Part shown: positions 7,484 to 16,029 of the stretch, piece after piece
Position numbering within the stretch: the stretch's first letter is position 1
How the letters are laid out: each line of letters begins with the position of its first letter
Assembly: GCF_025141175.1 (NCBI RefSeq)
Contig: NZ_CP081155.1
Coordinates: 1,269,001 to 1,333,000, forward strand
Source of the DNA: Jannaschia sp. M317
Lineage (GTDB): Bacteria; Pseudomonadota; Alphaproteobacteria; Rhodobacterales; Rhodobacteraceae
Reading direction: 5' to 3'
Length of the DNA: 64,000 nucleotides
The notes under the pieces: model-generated
Told to the model about the DNA's origin: nothing
Seen by the model: only the letters and a program-made list of their open reading frames with translations
Databases searched by the model: none
Position numbers and translations under genes: made by a program

Positions 7484-8845
7484 CTACGGCAGGAAGGTCA
7501 GACCAAGCATCAGAACCGCACCGGACACGAACAGGACCAGCACGCAGAACCCCATGATGTCGCGCGCCGACAGGCCCGCCACGGCCAAGGCGGGCAAGGC
7601 CCAGAACGGCTGGATCATGTTGGTCCAGGCATCGCCCCAGGCAATCGCCATCAACACGCGGGCCTTGTCCGCGCCCAAGGCCTCGGCGGCGGGCATGACG
7701 ATGGGGCCCTGCACCGCCCATTGCCCCCCGCCCGAGGGCACGAGCACATTCACGATCCCCGCAGACAGAAACGCCAGCACCGGCAGGACCGTCGCATTGG
7801 CACCGCCTACGAACAGATCGGTCAGCGACGCCGCCAGCCCCGATCCGACCATCATCCCCATGACGCCCGCGTAGAACGGGAACTGGATCAGGATGCCGCC
7901 CACACCTTTTACCGCCGCGTCCAGCGCATCCAGAAAGTTGCGTGCCGACCCGTGCAGCAGCAGTCCGGCGAACAGGAACGCAAAGTTCACCGTGTTCAGC
8001 GTCAGCGCAAAGGCACCGGTCAACACCTGCAGTGCGATATAGGCCAGGCCGAATCCGCCGATCCCCCAGCCCAGCCATCTCGCCGTTTCCAGGCGGGCGG
8101 CGGGGGTGTCGGCTTTGACATGCGGGGTGCCTTCATCTGCGTCTTCCAGGTGCAGATCGCCCGCCCGCACCACGCGCCCGCCGTGGTTCAGCATCGTCCG
8201 GTTCAGGAACGGCAGACCCACGGCGATCACCGCCAGCAGGATCAGGTTGAAGGGGGCAAAGATCGTCTCGGACGCCGGGATCAGCCCGATTTCGTCCTCC
8301 AGAAAATTGCCCGGCGTGGCTGCGGTCAGCGGGATCGACCCCGACAAGCCGGCGTGCCAGATCAGAAAGCCGGAATACCCTGCGGCGATCAACACGCGGT
8401 AATCCACCTCTGGCACTTCGCGGGCAAGTCGTTTGGCGAAAAGCGCACCAATCACCAACCCAAAGCCCCAGTTCACGAAACTCGCCGCCAGCGAGACCAG
8501 CGTGACCAGCACGATCGCCTGACCGGGTGTCGACGCGCGCCGGGCAATCGCACCCAGCAACCGCCCGAACAAAGGGGTGGAGGCAAAGACGAAGCCCGTG
8601 ACCAGCACCAGCGCCATCTGCATCGCGAAGGTCAGCAGGTTCCAGAACCCATCCCCGAAGTAGCCGATCATGGCCACGGGCGAGGCCCCTTCGAAAAGGA
8701 TTCCCGCCGCAAAGACGAAAAAGGTAAGCAGGATGACGATCACCAACGGCTCCGGCAGCCAGCGTTGGATGAAAGCGTCAAGCGCGCCGGTCAGGCGGCC
8801 GATGAATCCGGGGGAAGGGGAATTGTCAGACATGCTCCGAACCAT
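7484..8845 (-). CDS. atoE: Short-chain fatty acid transporter, AtoE family
   Basis: The 453-residue membrane protein has about 11-12 hydrophobic segments and the family sequences SFVNWGFGLVIGA, SGFLIWHAGLSGSIPL and VPSGGGQWAVQGPIV. AtoE-type carriers import short-chain fatty acids such as acetoacetate or butyrate. Two ATGs (8845 and 8833) are possible and neither has a clear ribosome binding site, so the N-terminus is uncertain by four residues. It follows a YdcZ-type permease gene and a hydrolase gene on the same strand and is probably their last operon member. Confidence 0.88.
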   Translation of the reverse strand: MVRSMSDNSPSPGFIGRLTGALDAFIQRWLPEPLVIVILLTFFVFAAGILFEGASPVAMIGYFGDGFWNLLTFAMQMALVLVTGFVFASTPLFGRLLGAIARRASTPGQAIVLVTLVSLAASFVNWGFGLVIGALFAKRLAREVPEVDYRVLIAAGYSGFLIWHAGLSGSIPLTAATPGNFLEDEIGLIPASETIFAPFNLILLAVIAVGLPFLNRTMLNHGGRVVRAGDLHLEDADEGTPHVKADTPAARLETARWLGWGIGGFGLAYIALQVLTGAFALTLNTVNFAFLFAGLLLHGSARNFLDALDAAVKGVGGILIQFPFYAGVMGMMVGSGLAASLTDLFVGGANATVLPVLAFLSAGIVNVLVPSGGGQWAVQGPIVMPAAEALGADKARVLMAIAWGDAWTNMIQPFWALPALAVAGLSARDIMGFCVLVLFVSGAVLMLGLTFLP

Positions 8846-8900
8846 GGCGCGCTGCGGTGCAGCGTCAAGGGGGGGCGAACCCTTCGAAGGATTTGGTCCC

Positions 8901-9344
8901 TCAGTCCCGTCCCGCCATCTGCGTCAGCAACAGCCCCACCGCCATCAGCACCAGCCCCCCTATCCGCAAGGGGGACAGCGCCACCACGCGCGCGCCGAAC
9001 AGGCCGAACTGATCGATCAACCCGGCCGAGATCATCTGCCCCAGCAATACGAACAGCACTGCATTTCCGACCCCGAAGGCAGGTGCGATCCAGGTGATCG
9101 ACAAGACGTAGAAGGCGATCAATCCCCCTGCGAGGAACAGATGCCAGGGTTGCCCGGCCAGCCGTGCAAAGCCGTGCATCCCGGTCAGCACCGCCGCAAC
9201 CGCTGCCGTGCAGAAGGCGACGGCGAACAGCACCGTCGCCGCGGCGGCAGGGGCCCCGATATTCGCCCCCAGACGCGCATTCAGGGCCGCCAGGATCGGG
9301 ATGCCGACACCTGCCAGCAGCATGATCAGCGCATGGTGCATCAC
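8901..9344 (-). CDS. DMT-type small membrane protein, YdcZ/DUF606 family
   Basis: The product has 146-147 residues and about five hydrophobic helices, the size of the half-length drug/metabolite-type permeases of the DUF606 group, which work as pairs. It contains ALNARLGANIGAP and VLLGQMISAGLIDQFG, typical of the family. The start is either GTG 9344 or ATG 9341; the latter overlaps the upstream hydrolase stop as TGATG, so translation is probably coupled. Only one half-permease is present, so it may form homodimers. The substrate is unknown. Confidence 0.8.
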   Translation of the reverse strand: MMHHALIMLLAGVGIPILAALNARLGANIGAPAAAATVLFAVAFCTAAVAAVLTGMHGFARLAGQPWHLFLAGGLIAFYVLSITWIAPAFGVGNAVLFVLLGQMISAGLIDQFGLFGARVVALSPLRIGGLVLMAVGLLLTQMAGRD

Positions 9345-10042
9345 GCGGTGTCTACCTTTGCCAGCCAGGCACGCAATGCGTCGGTCACCGCATCGGGTTG
9401 TTCCAGGGTCGGCAGGTGACCTGCGCCGTCCACCACCACCAGGTCGGACCCGGGGACCAGATCACGCATCAACTCATGGCGGTGCAGCGGGCAGAGGCTG
9501 TCTTCTGCACCACACAGCACCAGCGTCGGGACCACCGCGCCGCGCAACGTATCCTGCCTGTCGGTGCGCCCCGCCAAAGCGCGGGATTGGCGCACGAAGA
9601 CCTCGGCCCCCAACGTCTCGGCCATGGCCATGCACGTGTCCAGGATGGCCCCCCGGTTCGGGCCATCCGCCAGGTAGTTCGGCTTCATCTCGTCGCGCAT
9701 CACGCCGCGCAGGCCCCCGCCCAGGACCTTGTCGATCTGCGGCTGCCGCCCGGCGGCGACGGCGGGGTGTTCCGCCTTTGGGTTGGTGTCCATCAGGCAC
9801 AGGCCGGCAATCCGGTCGGGGGCCTGGGCGAGCATCTCCATCGCGACGATCCCCCCCATGCTCAGCCCTGCCAAGGCAAATCGAGGCGGCGCGACGCGCA
9901 GAACTTCGGCGGCCAGCGCTTCGGTCGTGTCGAAGTCCGTGATCGGGGCGACCATGACCGCCCGGTCCGACAACGTCAGGATCTGAGGCGCGAACAGTCG
10001 CGCGTCGCACATCATTCCGGGCAAAAGAAGCAGAGGAGTCAT
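9341..10042 (-). CDS. Alpha/beta-fold hydrolase
   Basis: The 233-residue protein has the alpha/beta-hydrolase layout: an oxyanion-type start (LLLPGMMCDARLF), the nucleophile elbow GLSMGG, a catalytic Asp in VLCGAEDSLCP and a catalytic His in DGAGHLPTLEQP. The substrate cannot be read from sequence; esters or lactones are possible. Its stop overlaps the start of the YdcZ-like gene, and the AtoE transporter follows, so the three may act together on a short-chain acid or ester (inference). Confidence 0.82.
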   Translation of the reverse strand: MTPLLLLPGMMCDARLFAPQILTLSDRAVMVAPITDFDTTEALAAEVLRVAPPRFALAGLSMGGIVAMEMLAQAPDRIAGLCLMDTNPKAEHPAVAAGRQPQIDKVLGGGLRGVMRDEMKPNYLADGPNRGAILDTCMAMAETLGAEVFVRQSRALAGRTDRQDTLRGAVVPTLVLCGAEDSLCPLHRHELMRDLVPGSDLVVVDGAGHLPTLEQPDAVTDALRAWLAKVDTA

Positions 10043-10102
10043 CGCGGAGATCTCGAAATCGTGAAGCAGCTGTTCATTTTTGTTAAGGCATCCCTGCTTT
10101 CC

Positions 10103-10279
10103 ATGGACATAATCCAGACTATAAACACTTTTGTGCCTTTCGTTTGGGAGAGCGAAGTGACCGACTACTTCATTTTGGCCGTTGCCGTTTTTTCGGCCGT
10201 CGTCATCGCGCGTCTGCTAACGAAAAGCTGGTCGGCCCCCGTCGACGACGACAACGAAGGTCCGACGTCAACGCCCTAG
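10103..10279 (+). CDS. Possible small single-span membrane protein
   Basis: A 58-codon plus-strand ORF lies between two minus-strand genes. It encodes one clear transmembrane helix (YFILAVAVFSAVVIARLL) followed by a charged tail with a run of acidic residues. The ribosome binding site is weak (AAGG 15 bases upstream of the ATG); a GTG at 10061 with a GGAG site would extend the protein by 14 residues. The codon use is more AT-rich at the start than in neighbours. It overlaps the last 12 bases of trhO on the other strand. I do not recognise it, and it may not be real. Confidence 0.35.
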   Translation: MDIIQTINTFVPFVWESEVTDYFILAVAVFSAVVIARLLTKSWSAPVDDDNEGPTSTP

Positions 10280-11170
10280 GTGCCGGTCGCCCCGTGTTCG
10301 GGCAAGTTCGATCTGGCGCACGCGTTCCCGAAATCTGTTCCGATCAGCCTCCGAAAACTGCGTAACACATTGATGGCACTGTACCCCGGCCTCATAGGCG
10401 GGATGTTCGGTTTCGTTTGGTTTCAAGGGTCTGCGGCAGGCGTGGCACAGAAGATGCCCGTCCGGTTGCAGCCCGTGCCCGACGCTGACCCGGTCGTCGA
10501 AAACGAAACACCCACCCTGCCAAAGGCTGTCTTCGGGGGCCACGTCCTCCAGGTATTTCAGGATGCCGCCCTGCAGATGCACCACGTCGTCCACGCCCTG
10601 TTGCCGCAGGTAGGCGGTGGATTTTTCGCAGCGGATGCCCCCGGTGCAAAACATCGCAACCCGTTTGCCGGCAAATCGCGGGGCGTTTTCCTGCCACCAG
10701 GCCGGGAAATCGCCAAAGGCTTCGGTCTTTGGGTCGATGGCACCTGCGAAACTGCCGATCGCCACTTCGTAGTCGTTGCGGGTGTCGATCACGACCGTGT
10801 CGGGGTCGGCCACGACCGCGTTCCAGTCCGCAGGCGGAACATAGCGTCCGACGCCGCCCAGGGGGTCAACCTCGGGCTGGCCCATCGTGACGATCTCGCG
10901 CTTCAGGCGGACCTTCATCTTGCCAAAGGGCATCTCGTCTGCGTGGCTGATCTTGGCCTCCAGCCCATCGCAATCGGGCAGGGCGCGCAGATGCGCCAGC
11001 AGCCGGTCGATCCCTTCGGCCGGTCCCGCCACGGTGCCGTTCACCCCTTCGGGTGCCAGCAGGATCGACCCGCGCAATCCCTCGGACTGTGTCAGGGACA
11101 ATAGGGCGGGGCGCAGCGCCGAAGGGTCGGCAAAGCGGGCGAACCGGTAGAAGGCGGCGATGGTGACCAT
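10268..11170 (-). CDS. trhO: tRNA uridine(34) hydroxylase TrhO (rhodanese family)
   Basis: The 300-residue protein has the YceA/TrhO order: an N-terminal acylphosphatase-like domain (~1-95), a rhodanese domain (~115-215) with the active-site loop CTGGIRCEKS, and a C-terminal cysteine-rich part with LCHACRRPL and GVQCHQC that may bind metal. TrhO makes 5-hydroxyuridine at position 34 of tRNAs without oxygen-derived cofactors. Length is slightly under the E. coli protein (350). The gene stands alone, 225 bp upstream of the hydrolase operon on the same strand. Confidence 0.9.
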   Translation of the reverse strand: MVTIAAFYRFARFADPSALRPALLSLTQSEGLRGSILLAPEGVNGTVAGPAEGIDRLLAHLRALPDCDGLEAKISHADEMPFGKMKVRLKREIVTMGQPEVDPLGGVGRYVPPADWNAVVADPDTVVIDTRNDYEVAIGSFAGAIDPKTEAFGDFPAWWQENAPRFAGKRVAMFCTGGIRCEKSTAYLRQQGVDDVVHLQGGILKYLEDVAPEDSLWQGGCFVFDDRVSVGHGLQPDGHLLCHACRRPLKPNETEHPAYEAGVQCHQCVTQFSEADRNRFRERVRQIELARTRGDRHLGR

Positions 11171-11238
11171 GGGCGCGGCTTAGGCCGTTGCGCGCGCGCA
11201 CTCAAGCCGTAGGGTGGCCACAACCCCAGGAGGCCCCG

Positions 11239-11847
11239 ATGATCCCAGACCCGACCCATGCCCTGATCGTGATCGATGTGCAGAACGGTTTCTGCCCCGG
11301 CGGCAACCTGGCCGTGCCTGGCGGGGATGAAATCGTGCCGGGCATCAACGCGCTGATGGATGGGTTCGCGCATGTGATCCTGACCCAGGACTGGCACCCA
11401 TCGGGGCATTCGTCTTTCGCGTCCTCGCATCCGGGCAAGGCACCCTATGACCTGGTCGAGATGCCCTACGGGCCACAGGTCCTGTGGCCCGATCACTGCG
11501 TGCAGGGCACCGAGGACGCGGCCTTTCATCCCGATCTACGCAGCCATATGGCCCGTACCATCGTCCGCAAGGGCATGAATCCTGCTGTCGACAGCTATTC
11601 CGCCTTCTTCGAGAACGACCAAAAGACGCCGACCGGTCTTGATGGCCTCTTGCGGACGTTGGGGGTGACCCGGCTGACGATGGTGGGCCTGGCGACCGAC
11701 TTCTGCGTGAATTTCTCGGCCGTGGACGCGGCCAAACTGGGCTATGCCGTCACCGTGCAAGAGTCGCTGTGCCGCGCGATTGATCTGGACGGATCGTTGA
11801 CGGCGGCGCGGCAAGGGCTGCAGGCCGCTGGCGTAAGCCTGGCCTGA
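11239..11847 (+). CDS. pncA: Nicotinamidase
   Basis: PncA hydrolyses nicotinamide to nicotinate, the first step of NAD salvage. The 202-residue protein has the catalytic Asp in VIDVQNGFCPGG, the catalytic Lys in TIVRKGMN, the catalytic Cys in LATDFCVNFSA, and the metal-binding DWHPSGHSSF. The ATG at 11239 has an AGGAGG site and gives the family's usual length; the longer upstream frame has no support. The next enzyme of the pathway, PncB, is encoded 2.9 kb downstream on the same strand, separated by the BCCT gene and panC. Confidence 0.93.
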   Translation: MIPDPTHALIVIDVQNGFCPGGNLAVPGGDEIVPGINALMDGFAHVILTQDWHPSGHSSFASSHPGKAPYDLVEMPYGPQVLWPDHCVQGTEDAAFHPDLRSHMARTIVRKGMNPAVDSYSAFFENDQKTPTGLDGLLRTLGVTRLTMVGLATDFCVNFSAVDAAKLGYAVTVQESLCRAIDLDGSLTAARQGLQAAGVSLA

Positions 11848-11881
11848 CGCGGGGTCAGTCACCCCCCAAAACTGTCAAAAA

Positions 11882-11909
11882 GCGACATGAATCATGCAAG
11901 TGATGTCGC
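11882..11909. promoter_or_regulatory. Inverted repeat upstream of the BCCT transporter
   Basis: GCGACAT and ATGTCGC lie 14 bases apart (outer ends 11882 and 11909), with partial symmetry continuing inward. The site is 66 bp upstream of the transporter start codon, where an operator is often found. The regulator is unknown, and no regulator gene is adjacent. Confidence 0.35.
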
Positions 11910-11974
11910 ATTTGTCGTTACGACCTGCGACAGAGCAGCGCAGGCTTCTCTTCGGGACAAAAAAGGAACGACAT

Positions 11975-13687
11975 ATGGCTGATATCAAACCACCATTGAC
12001 CGATCTCCAGATCCACACGAAGGAAGGCGGGTTCTACAACGGCTTTGCCACGCGCGTGGCAGTTCCCGCCAAGATCATCATCTCCATTCTTTGCGTCTGG
12101 GCCATCTTCTGGCCGGTCCAATCGGGCAACGTGCTGAATGGCTTCAACACCTTCATCCTGGGCAACTTCGCGGCCTGGTACATCTGGGTCGTGGCCCTGT
12201 TCATCGTCGTGTCCCTCGGGCTGGCGATCTGGCCGACGGCGGGGCGCATGAACCTCGGCCTCGACGGCGAAAAGCCTGAGTTCGACAATTTCTCCTGGTT
12301 TTCGATGATGTTCGGCGCGGGCATCGGGGTCGGCATGCTGACCTGGGCCGTGGCCGAACCGGTCGCACACTTCCGCAACAACCCGGAGGTTATCCAGGGG
12401 ATCACGACCGCGGCGGACGCCAACAATATCATGATGGCCTACAAATGGTCGTATCTGCACTGGGGGCTCAGCGCCTGGGCCTGCTATGCCATCGCGGGCC
12501 TGTGCCTGGCGTTCTTCAGCTATCGGCGCGGCCTGCCGCTGACCATCCGGTCGTCCTTGACGCCGCTGTTCGGTGAGAAACTGTCTGGCACCCTGGGCCA
12601 TGTCATCGACGTCGTTGCCGTGGTCGCCACGATCCTGGGCGTCGCGCAGACGCTGGGCTTCGGGGTGGAGCAGTTCGTCGCCGGTCTGGGCCGGATCGGC
12701 ATCGGCGGTCTGGCCGACGCAGAGGGCGCGGTCACCACGACCGGCATCATCGTCGCGATCCTGATCATCATGGGGGCGTCGACCCTGTCGGCGCTGTCCG
12801 GCGTGGGCAAGGGCATCAAGTGGCTGTCGAACATCAACATGGTGCTGTCGATCATCCTGCTGGGCTTTTTCATCATCTTCGGCGCGACCTTCTTTGGCCT
12901 GAACGCCATGTTCGTCGGCACGTTCACCTATCTCGTCGCCTTGCCGGAGCTGAGCTTCAACGTCTGGTTTTCGGACGGTGTCGAAGGCTCGCAGGACTTC
13001 CTCCTGGCACAGTGGCAGGGATGGTGGCCGGTGTTCTACTGGGCCTGGTGGATCGCCTTCGCCCCCTTCGTGGGGCTGTTCCTGGCGCGCATCTCGCGCG
13101 GTCGGACCATCCGCGAATTCGTGCTGGGCGCAATGGTCGTGCCCGCGCTGATGTGTTTCGTCTGGTTCGCCTGGGCCGGGGGCACAGCCATCGACCTTGA
13201 ACTGAACGGAGAGGCCAACGGCGTCATCTTCGATGCGGGCAACGGGGACAAGATCTTCGCCATGACCGCCTTCATGCTGGAACCCATCTCCGAGATCCTG
13301 TCCTGGCTGATGGCAGTGATGATCGTGGTTCTGCTGATGACGTTCCTCGTCACCTCTGCCGATTCGGCGGTTCTGATCGTCAACACGATCAACGCGGCCG
13401 GCGACGAAGGCCCCAAGGCGCGCCCGCACATCATCTTCTGGGGCGTGGCCCTGGGCACGGTGGTGGCGGGTCTGCTGATCTCGGGCGGGACCTCGGCCAT
13501 TCAGACAGCCATGGTGATCGGCGCGCTGCCGTTCTCCGTGGTGATGGTTCTGATGTGCATCGGCCTGATCAAGGCGATCTACAATGACGGGCGACGTGAA
13601 AAGGTCGGCGTGCCGACCACCCACGACAAGATCGAGGGGGCGAGCCCGCCGAATATTCCCGATGATTTCGGCACCCCCGCCGAGTGA
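11975..13687 (+). CDS. BCCT-family betaine/choline/carnitine transporter
   Basis: The 570-residue product has about 12 transmembrane helices and family signatures: WTWAVAEPVAHF-like sequence near residue 120, KWSYLHWGLSAWACYAI, and the WAWWIAFAPFVGLFLARISRGRT block in which tryptophans line the substrate site. BCCT carriers take up betaine, choline, carnitine or DMSP with Na+ or H+. The start at 11975 follows AAGGA by seven bases; the longer frame from 11894 would add a non-conserved 27-residue extension. A strong terminator follows. In this group such carriers often bring in osmoprotectants or DMSP; which one is not decided by sequence. Confidence 0.92.
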   Translation: MADIKPPLTDLQIHTKEGGFYNGFATRVAVPAKIIISILCVWAIFWPVQSGNVLNGFNTFILGNFAAWYIWVVALFIVVSLGLAIWPTAGRMNLGLDGEKPEFDNFSWFSMMFGAGIGVGMLTWAVAEPVAHFRNNPEVIQGITTAADANNIMMAYKWSYLHWGLSAWACYAIAGLCLAFFSYRRGLPLTIRSSLTPLFGEKLSGTLGHVIDVVAVVATILGVAQTLGFGVEQFVAGLGRIGIGGLADAEGAVTTTGIIVAILIIMGASTLSALSGVGKGIKWLSNINMVLSIILLGFFIIFGATFFGLNAMFVGTFTYLVALPELSFNVWFSDGVEGSQDFLLAQWQGWWPVFYWAWWIAFAPFVGLFLARISRGRTIREFVLGAMVVPALMCFVWFAWAGGTAIDLELNGEANGVIFDAGNGDKIFAMTAFMLEPISEILSWLMAVMIVVLLMTFLVTSADSAVLIVNTINAAGDEGPKARPHIIFWGVALGTVVAGLLISGGTSAIQTAMVIGALPFSVVMVLMCIGLIKAIYNDGRREKVGVPTTHDKIEGASPPNIPDDFGTPAE

Positions 13688-13700
13688 TCGTACAACAAGG

Positions 13701-13727
13701 AAAAAGGGGCCTTCGGGCCCCTTTTTT
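13701..13727 (+). terminator. Rho-independent terminator after the BCCT gene
   Basis: A GGGGCC-TTCG-GGCCCC hairpin with a stable UUCG-type loop is followed by six T's; the A's before the stem extend the pairing, so it could also work for the convergent panC transcript. It begins 13 bp after the BCCT stop codon. Confidence 0.9.
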
Positions 13728-13744
13728 CATGCCCGCCCAAGGGA

Positions 13745-14587
13745 TCAGACAGAGACCTCCATCTGATCCAGCAGCAGCACATCGCCCAATTGGGCCGAGA
13801 TCATCATCCCCAGAACGCCCCCGGCCCGTGTTGCGACCGGGGTGAAATCGCCTGCCTCGACCACGTCGAACCCCGCCAACGTCGCCAAAGGCTCGGCCGC
13901 GATACGGGCCCGGACCGCGGCTTCGGCGGTGGGGACATCGCCGCCGCTTCGCAGAACCTCTGCCGCGTCGCGCAGGGCCTGGTTCAGGACCGGTGCCGCC
14001 GCCCGTTCCACCGCCGACAGGCGGGCATTGCGCGACGACATGGCCAGCCCGTCAGCCTCGCGCACCGTCTCGACTGCCTCGATCCGAAGACCGAAATGCA
14101 GGTCGCGCACCATGCGCCGGATCAGCGCCAGTTGCTGATAATCCTTCTTGCCGAAACAGGCGACATCGGGCTGCGCGATGTTGAACAGCTTGGTCACTAC
14201 CGTGGCCACGCCCTTGAAATGCCCGGGCCGCACCGCGCCGTGCAACATCGTGCCCAGCCGGGTGACCTCCACGATGGTCTCCGCCCCCTCCGGGTAGACA
14301 TCAGTCGCCTGGGGCAGAAACACCGCCGCAACGCCCGCCGCTTCCAGCGCGGCCAGATCGGCGTCGGTGTCCGACGGATAGGCCGCCAGGTCGGCCCCGC
14401 TCTCGAATTGGGTGGGGTTCACAAAGACCGAGGCCACGACCGCCTCCGACACCTCCGCCGCGCGCACGACGAGCGCCATGTGCCCGGCATGCAGGCCCCC
14501 CATGGTCGGTACGAACCCCAGCGTCCCGTCGCGGCGCAACGCCCGGCAGGCGGTCCGCATCTCCTGCACGCTTCGACAGATCTGCAT
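13745..14587 (-). CDS. panC: Pantothenate synthetase
   Basis: PanC joins pantoate and beta-alanine using ATP. The 280-residue product has the family blocks VPTMGGLHAGHMALV (ATP site), VVASVFVNPTQF, and later FGKKDYQQL and MSSRNARLS. The ATG at 14587 follows GAGGGGG by about six bases, and matches the family's start; the longer frame would add nine residues. panB is not in this window. The gene is convergent with the BCCT gene and divergent from pncB. Confidence 0.93.
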   Translation of the reverse strand: MQICRSVQEMRTACRALRRDGTLGFVPTMGGLHAGHMALVVRAAEVSEAVVASVFVNPTQFESGADLAAYPSDTDADLAALEAAGVAAVFLPQATDVYPEGAETIVEVTRLGTMLHGAVRPGHFKGVATVVTKLFNIAQPDVACFGKKDYQQLALIRRMVRDLHFGLRIEAVETVREADGLAMSSRNARLSAVERAAAPVLNQALRDAAEVLRSGGDVPTAEAAVRARIAAEPLATLAGFDVVEAGDFTPVATRAGGVLGMMISAQLGDVLLLDQMEVSV

Positions 14588-14698
14588 GGCATCCCCCTCT
14601 GATGCGCCGGGCATAGGGCAGCCTCACGCGCGCCTCAACCATTCCGCTTTCCATGCCGGTGCCCCTTTGCTCTAAGTCGAACCCAAGAGGAGCGCCCA

Positions 14699-15991
14699 AT
14701 GAACGACATCGCCACCCGCGTCTGGAACCACAAGTGGAAGATCGACCCCATCGTCCGCTCTCTTATCGACACGGATTTCTACAAGCTGCTGATGTGCCAG
14801 TCGGTCTTCCGCAACCGGCCCGACACCAAGGTCACCTTCAGCCTGATCAACCGCTCCAGACACGTGCCCCTGGCCGACCTGATCGACGAGGGCGAGCTGC
14901 GCGAACAACTCGACCACGTCCGCACCCTGTCGCTGTCGCGCGGCGAAAGCACCTGGCTGCGCGGCAATACCTTCTATGGCCAGCGCCAGATGTTCCGCCC
15001 CGACTTCATGGAGTGGTTCGAGGCCCTGCGCCTGCCGCCCTACCACCTGGAACGCGTGGGCGACCAATACGAGCTGACCTTCGAAGGCGCCTGGCCCGAG
15101 GTCATGCTCTGGGAAATCCCCGCGCTCGCCATCCTGATGGAACTCCGCTCGCGCGCGGTGCTGGCCGACATGGGCCGGTTCGAGCTTCAGGTCCTCTATG
15201 CCCGCGCCATGACCCGCGTGTGGGAAAAGGTCGACCGCCTGCGCGCCCTGCCGGATTTGCGCCTGGCCGACTTTGGCACCCGGCGCCGCCACTCCTTCCT
15301 CTGGCAGGACTGGTGCGTCCAGGCCCTGCACGAAGGCCTGGGCGACAGCTTCGGCGGCACCTCCAACTGCCTCATTGCCAAGAACCGCGACCTGGAGGCG
15401 ATCGGCACCAATGCCCACGAACTCCCCATGGTCTACGCCGCCCTGACCGACGGCGACGCAGCCCTCGCCCGCGCCCCCTACGACGTGCTGGCCGATTGGC
15501 ACGAGGAGCATTCGGGCAACCTGCGCATCATCCTGCCCGACACCTACGGCACCCAGGGCTTCCTTGACCGCGCACCCGACTGGCTGGCGGGCTGGACCGG
15601 CATCCGCATCGACAGCGGCGATCCGGCGAAGGGCGCCGAGACCGCGATCCGCTGGTGGCAGGACCGGGGCGAGGACCCGACGGAGAAGCTGGTGATCTTC
15701 TCGGACGGTCTGGACGTGGACAAGATCGAGCAACTCCACGCCCAATTCCGGGGCCGTGTCCGGGTCAGCTTCGGCTGGGGCACCCTCCTGACCAACGACT
15801 TCCGAGGCCTGGTAGACGGCGACCGCCTGGCCCCGTTCTCCCTGGTCTGCAAGGCGGTCGAGGCAGACGGGCGGCCCACTGTGAAGCTGTCGGACAACCC
15901 GAAGAAGGCGATGGGGCCTGCGGCGGAGGTCGCGCGGTACAAGCGGGTGTTCGGGGTGGGGGAGCAGGTGGCGGAGGAGGTGGTGGTTTAG
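14699..15991 (+). CDS. pncB: Nicotinate phosphoribosyltransferase
   Basis: PncB turns nicotinate and PRPP into nicotinate mononucleotide, the step after PncA in NAD salvage. The 430-residue protein has SLIDTDFYKLLM near the N-terminus, the phosphorylated-histidine region FGTRRRHSF, GTSNCLIAK, and GIRIDSGDP for phosphoribose binding, all in family order. The start has an AGGAG site. Its last ~20 codons are very GC-rich and encode a Glu/Val tail. Confidence 0.93.
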   Translation: MNDIATRVWNHKWKIDPIVRSLIDTDFYKLLMCQSVFRNRPDTKVTFSLINRSRHVPLADLIDEGELREQLDHVRTLSLSRGESTWLRGNTFYGQRQMFRPDFMEWFEALRLPPYHLERVGDQYELTFEGAWPEVMLWEIPALAILMELRSRAVLADMGRFELQVLYARAMTRVWEKVDRLRALPDLRLADFGTRRRHSFLWQDWCVQALHEGLGDSFGGTSNCLIAKNRDLEAIGTNAHELPMVYAALTDGDAALARAPYDVLADWHEEHSGNLRIILPDTYGTQGFLDRAPDWLAGWTGIRIDSGDPAKGAETAIRWWQDRGEDPTEKLVIFSDGLDVDKIEQLHAQFRGRVRVSFGWGTLLTNDFRGLVDGDRLAPFSLVCKAVEADGRPTVKLSDNPKKAMGPAAEVARYKRVFGVGEQVAEEVVV

Positions 15992-16029
15992 GCTATTGTA
16001 ACTCTAAACGGTTCGCCTAATATCTGGGA

